A DNA stretch of 64,000 nt from a gamma proteobacterium SCGC AAA168-P09 (GCA_000385055.1 ARRL01000001.1:62001-126000), one strand, 5' to 3'; positions 1 through 8,454 are shown, counted from the first letter of the stretch. Notes: generated by a model from the letters alone, not told the origin. Program-made: numbers and translations.

Positions 1-1
1 G

Positions 2-79
2 AATAAATTACCTGATATTATTAGTAATATAAACATAATAACTATAGAGACTATGGGTAAATATTTTTTCATTACTTAG
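2..79 (+). CDS. possible C-terminal end of a gene cut by the window edge
   Basis: Only one forward frame stays open from the left edge, giving about 25 codons (ending GKYFFIT) before a TAG at 77-79. The other two forward frames stop almost at once. This fits the tail of a gene that starts outside the window, but it is too short to identify, and a chance open frame in AT-rich DNA is almost as likely. Confidence 0.2.
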   Translation, partial: NKLPDIISNINIITIETMGKYFFIT

Positions 80-154
80 AGTTTAGACCAAATAGAAGGA
101 CTTATGAAGTGTGAGGGTATTTAAGAAAGTTAGATAAAGGTAAACAGGAAGACA

Positions 155-534
155 ATGAAGAAGTTTAAAACAATCTATTTTATCTATGATGCAGATGGTG
201 GATTGTGGAATGAAATCAAATATTGGTATAAGAAGAATATTAAAAAAGAACGCAGTCCATGTGAACTGTGTGATATTTCTCACAGCAAATACTTCGTCAG
301 ATTAGAATGGTTGCAATTCATCAGAGAACTTAAAAGAGAATACAAAGTGAGGGTATTGCATCGAAATGAGATTCCCAAAAATATTCAATAAAAAATTATG
401 CATTACCCTGTGTGATAGGTGAAACATTTGAAAACGAATTTAAAGAGATAATGGACAAAATATCTTTTATTGACTGGGGAAAACCTACAAATGTTAGAGA
501 GTTAAAGGAATACTTCTCTCAGGTGATGGAATAA
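155..534 (+). pseudogene. frameshifted small CxLC protein of unknown function
   Basis: The first frame gives 78 residues, starting MKKFKTIYFIYDADGG and containing CELCDI, and stops at a TAA at 389-391. A reading frame shifted by one base continues at once (KNYALPCVIGETFENEF...) for about 46 more codons, to a TAA at 532-534. The join lies in an A-rich run. Together they give a protein of about 125 residues. From memory, small proteins with a 'Y-D/N-A-D/N-S/G-G' start followed by a C-x-L-C pair exist as an uncharacterised family, and both pieces would fit one such protein. An AGGAAG ribosome site precedes the ATG. The break is either a true mutation or a homopolymer error. Confidence 0.5.
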
Positions 535-614
535 AAAAAGATATAAGTATTTTTTTATACATTTTCTTTATAGAATCACTGGTCGTGATGAAGGGGTAAT
601 GGCATAATTAAAAG

Positions 615-854
615 ATGAAGAAATTTGCACTTATATCTCTCTTCTTAATTATTGGTTGTTCTGAACAATCAGGATATGAACAAAATTTAGATTTAGTAAA
701 AACAATTGAAGGTTCAGGCAAAACAAAAGGTTCATATTGGTTAGAGCAAAATGTTATGGGTGAATGGGCAAAAGAGGTATTGGTTTTTGGTTATGTGGAT
801 AACTATGAGGGTTGTTTAGACTTCATAGAAATCAATAAAAGGAATTACTCGTGA
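615..854 (+). CDS. small predicted lipoprotein
   Basis: A 79-residue product with a short positively charged start, a hydrophobic run and a lipobox (IIGC, cysteine at residue 15), so it is probably exported and acylated at the cell envelope. The rest (LEQNVMGEWAKEVLVFGYVDNYEGCLDFIE) has no domain I can name with certainty. It resembles small marine lipoproteins that, from memory, end in an R-E-Y-R-C-type tail. That tail is missing here, so the C-terminus may be shortened by a frameshift near 848. The stop overlaps the region upstream of the next gene. Function unknown. Confidence 0.55.
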   Translation: MKKFALISLFLIIGCSEQSGYEQNLDLVKTIEGSGKTKGSYWLEQNVMGEWAKEVLVFGYVDNYEGCLDFIEINKRNYS

Positions 855-889
855 AACCATTAATTTCACATCCATTAAGGAGTACTCCC

Positions 890-1510
890 TTGAAACCAAA
901 CCGTATTTTCATAACCTGTCTTTGTTTTATAATGTTAATTTTTACTTCAACAGCGTTTTCTGAAGCGCCAGTGCTGGTTGAGCGACAGGGGATTTATTAT
1001 CCGGTGAACTCTCAAAAACCGTACACGGGCAAGCAAACCCTTTTTCATCATAACAAACAAATAAAGAGGATATCGAACTTCAAAAATGGAGTACCTGAAG
1101 GCGCCTATATTCGCTACCACCCGAACGGTCAATTGGAGCAAGAGGGTAATTATATAAACGGAAAACTTGAAGGCGACTATTTTTGGTACTTTATAAATGG
1201 TCAACTTAAACAAAAAAGTCTTTACAAAAATAATTTGTTAAACGGTATGACAAGTTATTACCGTAAGAACGGAACTTTAGAGACGAAGAAAGAGTATGTG
1301 GCAGGTCAATTGAACGGTAAAATTGAGTGGTATGATGAAAACAGCAAGTTAGAAGGGGTATGGGAGAATGCAAGAATGAGTATTCTTGGTTTCCCAATAC
1401 CTTGGTGGGGGCAGACGATTTACTATACTCCAAGTGGCGAGGTTTATGAGCGAAAGTATTGGTTGGATGGCGTAGAGATTGACTATGACCCGGATGAATT
1501 TAGACCTTAA
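890..1510 (+). CDS. secreted MORN-like repeat protein (YwqK-type)
   Basis: A 206-residue protein with a signal peptide (roughly residues 1-25, ending TAFSEA) and about four repeats of 20-24 residues with the pattern G-x-Y-x-x-Y-x-x-N-G-x-L-x-x-x-x-x-Y-x-x-G-x-L-x-G. These repeats are typical of MORN-like proteins often labelled 'YwqK family antitoxin', a name that does not establish a toxin-antitoxin role. I chose a TTG start at 890 because it has an AAGGAG ribosome site at 877-882 and begins directly with the signal peptide. An upstream in-frame GTG at 851 would add 13 residues that spoil it. Likely a periplasmic or surface protein. No neighbour points to a partner. Confidence 0.7.
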   Translation: MKPNRIFITCLCFIMLIFTSTAFSEAPVLVERQGIYYPVNSQKPYTGKQTLFHHNKQIKRISNFKNGVPEGAYIRYHPNGQLEQEGNYINGKLEGDYFWYFINGQLKQKSLYKNNLLNGMTSYYRKNGTLETKKEYVAGQLNGKIEWYDENSKLEGVWENARMSILGFPIPWWGQTIYYTPSGEVYERKYWLDGVEIDYDPDEFRP

Positions 1511-1587
1511 CAGAGACCTCATCCGTCAGGTTGGAGTGTTCAGTCCTAAACTCCGCAACCAGTGCTAAAAACTCGTCATATGTTTGA

Positions 1588-1830
1588 TATTTCATACTAA
1601 CTCGCCATCAATCTATAAACAGACGCTTTAGACAACCCTATTCCAAGAGACAACAAATAATCTTTAACCTTATTGAATATCTTCATGAAGATAAGGATTG
1701 GGGTTATCGTGTCATTGCAAAGAAGATGAACTCTTGGGGTATCAAGACTCAAAGAGGAAAGACTTGGAGTAATGGTTCTATAAACCCCCCTGTTCAACTC
1801 AGTCGTGTACAGTGGAGTAAGGCAAAGTAG
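1588..1830 (+). pseudogene. recombinase-like helix-turn-helix remnant
   Basis: An open stretch without a credible start codon reads ...SKRQQIIFNLIEYLHED, then GYRVIAKKMNSWGIKTQRGK and TWSNGSI, before a TAG at 1828-1830. The pattern 'I-A-x-x-M/L-N-x-x-G-I-x-T-x-R-G-K-x-W-x-x-x-x-I' is what the recombinase DNA-binding domain of serine recombinases and related phage-type proteins looks like. No catalytic resolvase domain is present. A run of six C at about 1786-1791 sits where the motif ends and may mark a frameshift. I read it as a decayed mobile-element or phage fragment that fills the gap between 1511 and 1855. Confidence 0.4.
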
Positions 1831-1855
1831 ACAACAATTTTTAGGAGGATAAAAT

Positions 1856-2542
1856 ATGTTTTTAGCCGCGGGCCTGCTCATAATTCTAGCGCTGATATTT
1901 GGACCATCGCTGTGGGTGAAGTTGGTTATGAGAAGGTATTCATCAGAAAAGCCTGAAATGCCAGGCACTGGTGGTGAGCTAGCAAAGCATTTAATTGAGC
2001 GATTTTCTTTAAAGGATGTGAAGGTCGAAGTAACTGAGCTTGGAGATCACTATGATCCAATTGAAAAAAAAGTTAGGTTATTGCAAGAACATTATGAATC
2101 TAAATCCTTAACCGCAATCGCTATCGCGGCTCATGAGGTTGGACATGCAATTCAGGATCACCAGGGTGATAAACGTCTAGCTACACGAACAAAGATGGTC
2201 CCTGTTGTCGATAAGTTGGCACGTTGGAATGTTGTTATTATCTCTTTATCTCCAGTTATCGGTATTATAACGCGGCATCCAATGCCTTTTTCTTTATTAC
2301 TTTTCTTCGGGTTATCAGGTTTTATTGCTCGCATGATGATTCATGTAGTGACTCTTCCAATTGAATTTGATGCAAGTTTTTCTAAAGCGCTCCCTTTATT
2401 AAGGGAAGGGAATTATGTATCGCAGTCAAACGAAAAAGCCGTTAGTAGTATTCTTAGGGCAGCAGCCCTTACTTATGTTTCGGCCGCGTTAGCTGACATT
2501 TTAAACCTTGGTCGTTGGATCGTTATACTATTAAGGCGATGA
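1856..2542 (+). CDS. membrane zinc metallopeptidase, YugP family
   Basis: A 228-residue membrane protein of the Zn_peptidase_2 (YugP, COG2738) family. Visible are an N-terminal membrane segment (about 1-22), the zinc-binding HEVGH at residues 93-97, two further hydrophobic segments (about 124-162) and the family motif V-x-L-P-x-E-F-D-A-S near residue 170, whose glutamate is the expected third zinc ligand. Length matches the family (about 225). The ATG follows a good AGGAGGA site. The substrate is unknown even for better studied members. It stands alone between the relic upstream and small membrane proteins downstream. Confidence 0.88.
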   Translation: MFLAAGLLIILALIFGPSLWVKLVMRRYSSEKPEMPGTGGELAKHLIERFSLKDVKVEVTELGDHYDPIEKKVRLLQEHYESKSLTAIAIAAHEVGHAIQDHQGDKRLATRTKMVPVVDKLARWNVVIISLSPVIGIITRHPMPFSLLLFFGLSGFIARMMIHVVTLPIEFDASFSKALPLLREGNYVSQSNEKAVSSILRAAALTYVSAALADILNLGRWIVILLRR

Positions 2543-2607
2543 TAAGTTAAAATAATAGTATCTAGATTAGTAATAACCAAAAACACCTACAAACTTGTGA
2601 GACTTAA

Positions 2608-2712
2608 ATGATTGAGATATTGTTTTGGAGTATAGTTGTTGTGACATGGTTGACGGTTGGCATGCATGTCATTAAAGAGTTTATAAGATTCAATAGGAGG
2701 AAAGATGATTGA
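2608..2712 (+). CDS. very small single-span membrane protein
   Basis: A 34-residue frame starts MIEILFWSIVVVTWL, one membrane segment, and ends with a charged tail (RFNRRKDD). Its stop overlaps the start of the next gene by 8 bases, and the next gene's AGGAGG site (2695-2700) lies inside this frame, as expected for coupled translation. No family recognised. A real micro-protein or a leader peptide are both possible. Confidence 0.35.
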   Translation: MIEILFWSIVVVTWLTVGMHVIKEFIRFNRRKDD

Positions 2713-3115
2713 GCCAAATATGAAAAAACCTAGCCTATTTAGAACAAGCGTAATGAAAGTAGTAAGTGGTTGGAGAAGAGTAATGGATGTTAGATATAAT
2801 CCACTTAAGCATATACCTGATCCAAGTCTACAGACCTACTTTATGTTGGTGTTGTTCGTTATATGGAGTGTTTTCTTTGGATCCTTGGCAGCAAACTATT
2901 TAGGATTTTTTAACTACAATACAATTGCAAGTATCATTATTCACATTTCAATAATATTACCTCTTGCGTTCACAAATGCAATCTTTGTTGATGCAGAGAG
3001 AGATGGTGAGAAATGGTTGAAAGAATGGAAGGAAGAACAATCAAGATACAAATTGGTTATGAACAGGCTCAAATCTAAAAATTTAGTTTTATGGGATCCA
3101 AATAAAGAGGCATGA
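2705..3115 (+). CDS. small two-span membrane protein
   Basis: A 136-residue protein with two hydrophobic segments (about 44-66 and 72-96) followed by a charged C-terminal region rich in K, E and W (DGEKWLKEWKEEQ) that probably faces the cytoplasm. An AGGAGG ribosome site four bases upstream supports the ATG at 2705. A second ATG five codons on is possible. I do not recognise the family. It overlaps the preceding 34-residue frame, so the two are probably co-translated. Confidence 0.65.
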   Translation: MIEPNMKKPSLFRTSVMKVVSGWRRVMDVRYNPLKHIPDPSLQTYFMLVLFVIWSVFFGSLAANYLGFFNYNTIASIIIHISIILPLAFTNAIFVDAERDGEKWLKEWKEEQSRYKLVMNRLKSKNLVLWDPNKEA

Positions 3116-3289
3116 TTGCTCTTAATCAGTGCTTGTATCAACTTATTCACGGTGGAGTAAATTAACGCCAACCTTTGTTTTAATACCACATTCTACACTT
3201 GTTTTAAAAATTAATTCCTTTAAAAAATATGTCAAAAAATTTCAGTTGTTTTAGAATAATATTAAGCATATTAATTAAGGAGAACTAAT

Positions 3290-3652
3290 ATGAATAATTG
3301 GTTTTTAATTTCAAGTGCAATACTTTCTTTTTTAGGCATGGTATTTCATGGCTTTATTGGAGGGAAAATGTATCAAACAAATATAAATAAAAGCAATTTA
3401 GAACCTATAGGAAAAACTCTTAGTATGTTTTCATGGCAATTCCATACTATTTTTCTTTTTGTAGCTGGTAGCACTTTAATGTATATCGCAAGCAACCCTG
3501 AGTTTGCTATTGCCGCCTATCCAATAATTTATATGAATATATTAGGAGCAATTTATTTCTTTATTCTTGGTATTGGAAATAGAGAAGTTTTAAAAATGCC
3601 GGGAGCTATTTTAATGGGCGCTATAGCCCTTCTAGCATGGCTAGGATTATAG
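3290..3652 (+). CDS. small four-span membrane protein
   Basis: A 120-residue, very hydrophobic protein with about four membrane segments (near 3-22, 45-66, 72-92 and 101-119) and histidines inside or at the edge of segments (WQFHTIF, GMVFHGFIGG). The ATG has an AAGGAG site. No family assigned. The 174-base gap upstream (3116-3289) is AT-rich and shows nothing else definite. Confidence 0.6.
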   Translation: MNNWFLISSAILSFLGMVFHGFIGGKMYQTNINKSNLEPIGKTLSMFSWQFHTIFLFVAGSTLMYIASNPEFAIAAYPIIYMNILGAIYFFILGIGNREVLKMPGAILMGAIALLAWLGL

Positions 3653-3691
3653 AGGGTGATCATTTACTTTCTAACTGTGAAATGATTTTGT

Positions 3692-3922
3692 ATGCCATGG
3701 CCTAAGAATAAACCTAGTAATCTCAATTTTTTGTTGATTTGGATTTTTGGTTTTTTTATTCTTCTATCATTTGATTTATTTGTAGAAGCATTTTTATTTG
3801 AATGGTTGGATTGGAATGGTACAAACAAGAATGATTGGTTTTTTGTTCTTTGGTGGGGGGTAGTTGTTGTTTGGTTTTTAAAAGGCCCCTTATCTTTATA
3901 TCAAAGATTAAAAAATAATTAA
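3692..3922 (+). CDS. small two-span membrane protein, unknown
   Basis: A 76-residue frame with two hydrophobic segments (about 13-35 and 50-64) rich in W and F, and a short basic tail (LYQRLKNN). It has no clear ribosome site, and I know no homologue, so it may not be expressed. Its composition is nonetheless that of a membrane protein rather than a random frame. The 122 bases that follow, up to 4044, hold nothing I can name. Confidence 0.4.
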   Translation: MPWPKNKPSNLNFLLIWIFGFFILLSFDLFVEAFLFEWLDWNGTNKNDWFFVLWWGVVVVWFLKGPLSLYQRLKNN

Positions 3923-4044
3923 TAAGAAACCGTTACATATAAAACAAATCAACCATTGTTATAGAGATCAACTTTGATAGTGATATAAGTGTTAAATAGA
4001 ATTTAAAAATTTAAAACCACGTTTTTTGAGTTTAGAATGTATAA

Positions 4045-4827
4045 ATGAAAATATCATCTAAATCAGTAGTCTTTTTAATTCTTTTTTCATTTATTTTGCC
4101 GGCGTCTTCACATGACTTAAAGGCAGCAATAGAGAGCCATGGTCGAAGCACAAAAAATATGGCTAGGGATGAATATAGAAATCCATACGAAACATTAAGT
4201 TTCTTTGAAATTAAATCAAATATGAAAGTTATTGAACTTTCTCCTGGGGGCGGTTGGTATACTGAAATTTTAGCTAATTATTTACATGAGCCAGGAATTC
4301 TTATTGCTGCACATTTTGATAAAGATTCTAATGTTGAGTATTTTAAAAAAAGTAGAGAAAAATTTGAACAGAAAATAGCATCCAGCCCCATGTATGCAAA
4401 TGTTGAAATAGTGAATTTAAGTTCAAGTTTTGCAGAAGAAGAAAGTGTTGATGCAGTCCTTACATTTAGAAATCTTCATAACTGGCTGGGTCCACAAATG
4501 GACTCTATATTTGCAAATAGTTATAAGGCTCTTAAGCCAGGAGGAGTATTCGGAGTTGTTGAGCACAGGGCCAACAAAGGCACATCAATTAAAAACATGA
4601 AAAAGAGTGGGTATGTTTCAGAGGAGCACGCCATCATGGTGGCAAAGAGACATGGTTTCACCCTAATTGCAAAATCTGAAATTAATGCGAATAAAAAAGA
4701 TACCAAAGATCATCCAAAAGGAGTGTGGACGCTCCCGCCTAATCTTAGACTTAAGACTATTGATAAAGAAAAATATATCGCCATCGGTGAAAGCGATAGG
4801 ATGACTTTACTATTTAAAAAGCTTTAG
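4045..4827 (+). CDS. class I methyltransferase-like protein with signal peptide
   Basis: A 260-residue protein that begins with a clear cleavable signal sequence (about 1-22, ending LPASSHD). A class I SAM-dependent methyltransferase fold follows: the glycine-rich motif I is VIELSPGGGWYTEIL near residue 62, an acidic motif VDAVLTFRNLHNW near 135, and YKALKPGGVFGVVEHRA near 158. This matches the COG4798 'predicted methyltransferase' group, many of which also carry export signals. SAM is cytoplasmic, so either the leader is an anchor or the protein does something other than methylation. It lies 3 bases from another methyltransferase gene. Confidence 0.8.
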   Translation: MKISSKSVVFLILFSFILPASSHDLKAAIESHGRSTKNMARDEYRNPYETLSFFEIKSNMKVIELSPGGGWYTEILANYLHEPGILIAAHFDKDSNVEYFKKSREKFEQKIASSPMYANVEIVNLSSSFAEEESVDAVLTFRNLHNWLGPQMDSIFANSYKALKPGGVFGVVEHRANKGTSIKNMKKSGYVSEEHAIMVAKRHGFTLIAKSEINANKKDTKDHPKGVWTLPPNLRLKTIDKEKYIAIGESDRMTLLFKKL

Positions 4828-4830
4828 AAT

Positions 4831-5553
4831 ATGAAAAATATTCAATCTCCTCGATATAACAATGGGCGATATAAAAAAATAGAGTATTTTTTAAAGGGTT
4901 TTCGTGCTCCTTTTTTTAAACTTTTACATTTGAACTCAAATCATAAATTTAATTGCCCAATATGTAATTATCACGGCGCATTCATGAGAAAAAATAATCG
5001 CCCTCATGCTAAGTGCCCCAAATGTGGAGAACTAGAGCGAGTGAGACTGGCTTATTTAACATTACTATCAATATACAGCAAACAGAAAGCCTCACAGGTT
5101 GAGGTACTGCATATTTCTCCCGAAAATTCTTTACGAAAATATTTTATAAAAAATTATAAGAGCTATACCTCTGCTGATTTACATCGTCAGGACGTTGATT
5201 ATCAATTTGATGTCCAAGATATACCATTTCCAAATGAATCTTTTGATCTTGTTTTTGCCTCCCACGTTCTTGAATATCCAGAAAATGACAAAAAAGCCAT
5301 AGGTGAAATTAGAAGAGTTTTAAGAAAAAATGGCATTGCAATGTTGCCAGTTCCCATTATTCACAATAAAACAAAAGACCTTCAAAGGAGAGATCCCATA
5401 AACAGAATGATGCATGAACCTGGCTTAGATTTTTTTGAAAGATATAAGGAGCATTTTGAAAGCGTTGATATTTACGATTCAAAATCATTTGATGATAGTT
5501 TTAATTTAAAAGAATATGAAACACATAATCTGCTGCCAGTTTGTAAGACATAA
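4831..5553 (+). CDS. zinc-ribbon class I SAM methyltransferase
   Basis: A 240-residue protein. An N-terminal zinc-ribbon pair (CPIC near residue 42 and CPKC near 62) is followed by a type 11 methyltransferase core: FDLVFASHVLEY and IGEIRRVLRKNG match the post-motif II and III region. Motif I is degenerate (VLHISPENS where E/D-x-G-x-G is usual). Similar proteins occur beside cell-surface polysaccharide or small-molecule modification genes, but the substrate cannot be told. Gaps to the neighbours are 3 and 2 bases, so it is almost surely co-transcribed with the secreted methyltransferase-like gene and the dipeptidase. Confidence 0.75.
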   Translation: MKNIQSPRYNNGRYKKIEYFLKGFRAPFFKLLHLNSNHKFNCPICNYHGAFMRKNNRPHAKCPKCGELERVRLAYLTLLSIYSKQKASQVEVLHISPENSLRKYFIKNYKSYTSADLHRQDVDYQFDVQDIPFPNESFDLVFASHVLEYPENDKKAIGEIRRVLRKNGIAMLPVPIIHNKTKDLQRRDPINRMMHEPGLDFFERYKEHFESVDIYDSKSFDDSFNLKEYETHNLLPVCKT

Positions 5554-5555
5554 AT

Positions 5556-6743
5556 ATGATGAAAGTCAGATCTCACAAAAGAATCTCAATAAGTATTATT
5601 TTATTTTTAATCTTATTAGCTCTTTCAGTTCTTTTAATTTTACCATCTATGATTGATCGCAACATGAACTTAGTTACTGATCACCCAGTTTTTAAAACAT
5701 CTATGGCCGCAAAGGAATTTCATAAAACATTGATTGTTGGTGATTGGCACGCCGACAGCACCCTGTGGAACAGAGACCTGATGCAGGAATATGATTATGG
5801 TCATGTTGATATACCAAGATTGCAACAAGGCAATGTCGCTCTTCAAATGTTTACAACAGTAACAAAATCACCTGCTGGACAAAATTACAACAGTAACAAA
5901 TCCAATGCTCGAGATAACATTACAGCCTTAGCTATTGTTCAAAGATGGCCAGTAAAAACATGGACTAGTCTATACGAAAGAGCAATATATCAGTCAAGTA
6001 AAATACATACACTAGCAAAAAAATACCCAGATAATTTTATGCTGATTAAGTCCCAAGAAGATCTTGAACTTTTTTTATCAAAGAGGATCAATAATTCTGA
6101 GATGGTTGGAGGATTAATTGGAACAGAGGGTTCGCATGCTCTAGATGGCGATATAACAAACATAAAAAATTTATATGATCATGGTTTTCGGATGATGAGT
6201 CTTCAGCATTTTTTTGATAATAAATTGGGTGGCTCTCTACATGGCATAACAAATGAGGGGCTTACAGATTTTGGAACACAAGCTATTTTAGAAATGTTAC
6301 GACTAAATATAATTATCGATGTCTCCCACTCCTCAGAAAATGTCGTGAAAGATGTATTAAAAATTTCAAACAAACCAATTGTCGTTAGTCATACCGGCTT
6401 TGATGGATACTGCAAATCACCAAGAAACATAAGCGATGACCTAATGATAGAAATTGCAAAAAAAGGGGGCTTAATAGGTGTAGGTTTTTGGGATGCTGCA
6501 ATTTGTGATAATACTCCAAAGTCAGTAGCCGAGGCCATTATCTTTGGTGTCAATCTTATAGGAGCTGAACATGTTGCTTTAGGATCAGACTTTGATGGCA
6601 CCATTACACCAGGTTTCGATACCTCAGAGTTAGAGGCTATAACCTATGAGTTATTAGATCAGGGGTTGAGCAAATCTGAAATTAGAAAAGTTATGGGGGA
6701 GAATATGTTAGCTTTTTTAAAAGCAAACCTACCTAAGGAATGA
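5556..6743 (+). CDS. membrane dipeptidase, peptidase family M19
   Basis: A 395-residue homologue of renal-type dipeptidase (Peptidase_M19), a binuclear zinc enzyme that cleaves dipeptides, including some with D-residues. Visible are the H-x-D zinc motif (GDWHADSTLW, H65 and D67), the bridging glutamate segment GTEGSHAL, the histidine segments IDVSHSS and VVSHTGF, and the C-terminal HVALGSDFDGT. A hydrophobic stretch at 9-30 acts as an export signal or membrane anchor, placing the enzyme in the periplasm. Two adjacent ATG codons open the gene; I took the first. It belongs to the tightly spaced run from 4045 to 7590. Confidence 0.9.
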   Translation: MMKVRSHKRISISIILFLILLALSVLLILPSMIDRNMNLVTDHPVFKTSMAAKEFHKTLIVGDWHADSTLWNRDLMQEYDYGHVDIPRLQQGNVALQMFTTVTKSPAGQNYNSNKSNARDNITALAIVQRWPVKTWTSLYERAIYQSSKIHTLAKKYPDNFMLIKSQEDLELFLSKRINNSEMVGGLIGTEGSHALDGDITNIKNLYDHGFRMMSLQHFFDNKLGGSLHGITNEGLTDFGTQAILEMLRLNIIIDVSHSSENVVKDVLKISNKPIVVSHTGFDGYCKSPRNISDDLMIEIAKKGGLIGVGFWDAAICDNTPKSVAEAIIFGVNLIGAEHVALGSDFDGTITPGFDTSELEAITYELLDQGLSKSEIRKVMGENMLAFLKANLPKE

Positions 6744-6750
6744 CTAGCAA

Positions 6751-7590
6751 ATGATAAAAACTTTAGATCACTTAATTGTTGCTGTTAAAGATTTAGAAAA
6801 AGCAGAGGACAGCTATAAAAAAATTTTTGGGAAAGATCCTGTTTGGAGGGGCGAACATAAAGAATTGGGAACAAGTAATTCTCTTTTTAATTTTGAAAAT
6901 ACATATTTTGAACTTTTATCAGCAACAGGAGAAGGCCTCGGTTCCGCGCTTGTGAATTATTATCTTGATCAAGACGGCGAGGGGTTAATCGGATTAGTTC
7001 TTGGGACAGAGAATATTGAAGATGCTGTGAGCTCTATCAGGGAAAAAGGATACATCGTCGCAGAACCAACACTAGGAGAAGGCTCCAATTTTAAAGATAG
7101 CAATATCAGAAAATGGAAAAACTTATTTTTGCCTCCAGAGTTAACTAGAGGACTTTTTTCTTTCATTATTCAACATACAGAAGGAACACTTCCTTTACAA
7201 ATTAACACCAATGCATCCAGCACAAATAAATTAGATCATATAGTTATAAATACAAATGATGCAGATGGGTTCAAAAGCATATATAAAAATCTATTCAATA
7301 TAAGGCTTGCATTAGACAAAGTGGTTGAAGAATGGAAAAGCAGAATGTTATTTTTTAGATTTAATAAAACCACCATTGAAGTGATTGAAAAAAAAGATAG
7401 CCAAGAGCCTCATGACAAATTATGGGGTCTTGCTTGGGAAGTACAAAGCATTAAAGAAACCCATAAAAGACTTTTAGATGAGGGTGTGGATATCACTCCA
7501 ATCAAAGAAGGAATTAAAGAGAATACTTTAGTAGCAACAATAAAGTCCCATACTCACAATGTTCCAACCTTGCTTATAGAGCACCTTTAA
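6751..7590 (+). CDS. VOC-superfamily protein, glyoxalase_3-like
   Basis: A 279-residue protein made of two vicinal-oxygen-chelate modules. The first opens with LDHLIVAVKDLEKA at the N-terminus and the second with LDHIVINTNDADGF near residue 160. The first half fits the 'Glyoxalase-like domain' (PF13468) pattern, in which D-H is followed by a long G-rich strand. The chemistry could be dioxygenase, isomerase or binding, and the metal ligands cannot be assigned without a model. Spacing of 7 bases to the dipeptidase suggests the same transcript. Confidence 0.75.
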   Translation: MIKTLDHLIVAVKDLEKAEDSYKKIFGKDPVWRGEHKELGTSNSLFNFENTYFELLSATGEGLGSALVNYYLDQDGEGLIGLVLGTENIEDAVSSIREKGYIVAEPTLGEGSNFKDSNIRKWKNLFLPPELTRGLFSFIIQHTEGTLPLQINTNASSTNKLDHIVINTNDADGFKSIYKNLFNIRLALDKVVEEWKSRMLFFRFNKTTIEVIEKKDSQEPHDKLWGLAWEVQSIKETHKRLLDEGVDITPIKEGIKENTLVATIKSHTHNVPTLLIEHL

Positions 7591-7605
7591 TAAATAATTT
7601 AAATT

Positions 7606-8451
7606 ATGACGAATCTCACCTTTAATGAAGTATATGCAATAGGAGCGCCAATTGTGCTCGCGATAATTCTTTTTGAGGTAGTGGTATCTAGTTTGAATAA
7701 AAAATCACTTTATAAAAAAGGCGATACTTTATGTACGATAGGGCTGTTAGCTGGAAATATTATTATGGTTTATGCTTTTAAGGGATTGACGCTAGCAATT
7801 CATTTTTATTTATACCAATTTAAGCTTTTCGATTTAAGTCAAGCATTGCCTTTGTGGGCATTGTGGGCATTGACCTTCATTTTAATAGACTTGGTTTTTT
7901 ATATATACCACCGCATGTCACACAGGGTAAGGTTTTTATGGGTCATTCACATGAGTCATCATTCAAGCGAGGAAATGAATTTTGCTGTATCTTTTAGGCA
8001 GGCTTGGTTTGGACCAGTTTCAAAGATTCCTTTTTTTATTTTACTCCCGCTTATAGGCTTAGATCCGACTATTATTGCAGTAGCAGGTGTTATTAGTACT
8101 TTATGGGGAATCGTTGGTCATACCCAAATTATTAATAAACTTGGCCCACTTGAATGGATTTTCAATACACCCTCACATCACAGAGTACATCACGGCTCAA
8201 ATGAGAAATACATTGATAAAAATTATGGTAATTTATTGATTATTTGGGACAAAATGTTTGGTACTTTTGAGCCAGAAATTGAACCAGTTAAATTTGGCCT
8301 TGTTAAGAATGTTAATACATTCAATCCTATTAAAATTACCTTTATGGGTTGGTCCTCAATGCTTAAAGACATTAAAAATTCTCAAAGTGTTAAAGAGGCA
8401 ATATATTTATTTTTTGGACCACCTTTAAAGAAAAATAAATTAAAAATTTAA
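7606..8451 (+). CDS. fatty acid hydroxylase / sterol desaturase family, AGMO-like
   Basis: A 281-residue integral membrane di-iron oxygenase. The histidine clusters are HRMSHR near residue 105, HMSHH near 119 and HRVHHG near 194, with the extra GHTQ histidine between. Four or five membrane segments surround them. The layout H-x3-H, H-x2-HH, H-x2-HH is that of the fatty acid hydroxylase superfamily (PF04116), and the spacing recalls alkylglycerol monooxygenase-like members. It would use O2 and an electron donor to hydroxylate or cleave a lipid in the membrane. The substrate is not inferable. A 9-base tandem duplication inside the gene repeats LWA. Confidence 0.85.
   Translation: MTNLTFNEVYAIGAPIVLAIILFEVVVSSLNKKSLYKKGDTLCTIGLLAGNIIMVYAFKGLTLAIHFYLYQFKLFDLSQALPLWALWALTFILIDLVFYIYHRMSHRVRFLWVIHMSHHSSEEMNFAVSFRQAWFGPVSKIPFFILLPLIGLDPTIIAVAGVISTLWGIVGHTQIINKLGPLEWIFNTPSHHRVHHGSNEKYIDKNYGNLLIIWDKMFGTFEPEIEPVKFGLVKNVNTFNPIKITFMGWSSMLKDIKNSQSVKEAIYLFFGPPLKKNKLKI
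7852..7869. repeat. two tandem copies of a 9-base unit
   Basis: The unit TTGTGGGCA occurs twice in a row inside the hydroxylase gene and encodes L-W-A twice within a membrane segment. It keeps the frame, so it is a harmless in-frame duplication. Confidence 0.8.
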
Positions 8452-8454
8452 TAT

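Noticed and set aside
851-889. GTG at 851 as the start of the MORN-like protein
   Set aside because: It would place 13 non-hydrophobic residues before the signal peptide, while the TTG at 890 has an AAGGAG site.
1500-1595. 31-residue minus-strand frame starting MKYQTYDEF
   Set aside because: It is short, overlaps the MORN-like gene's end, lacks a good ribosome site and matches nothing I know.
1597-1968. 123-residue open frame on the minus strand
   Set aside because: It runs antisense across the YugP start and the recombinase remnant, with no ribosome site and an unlikely composition.
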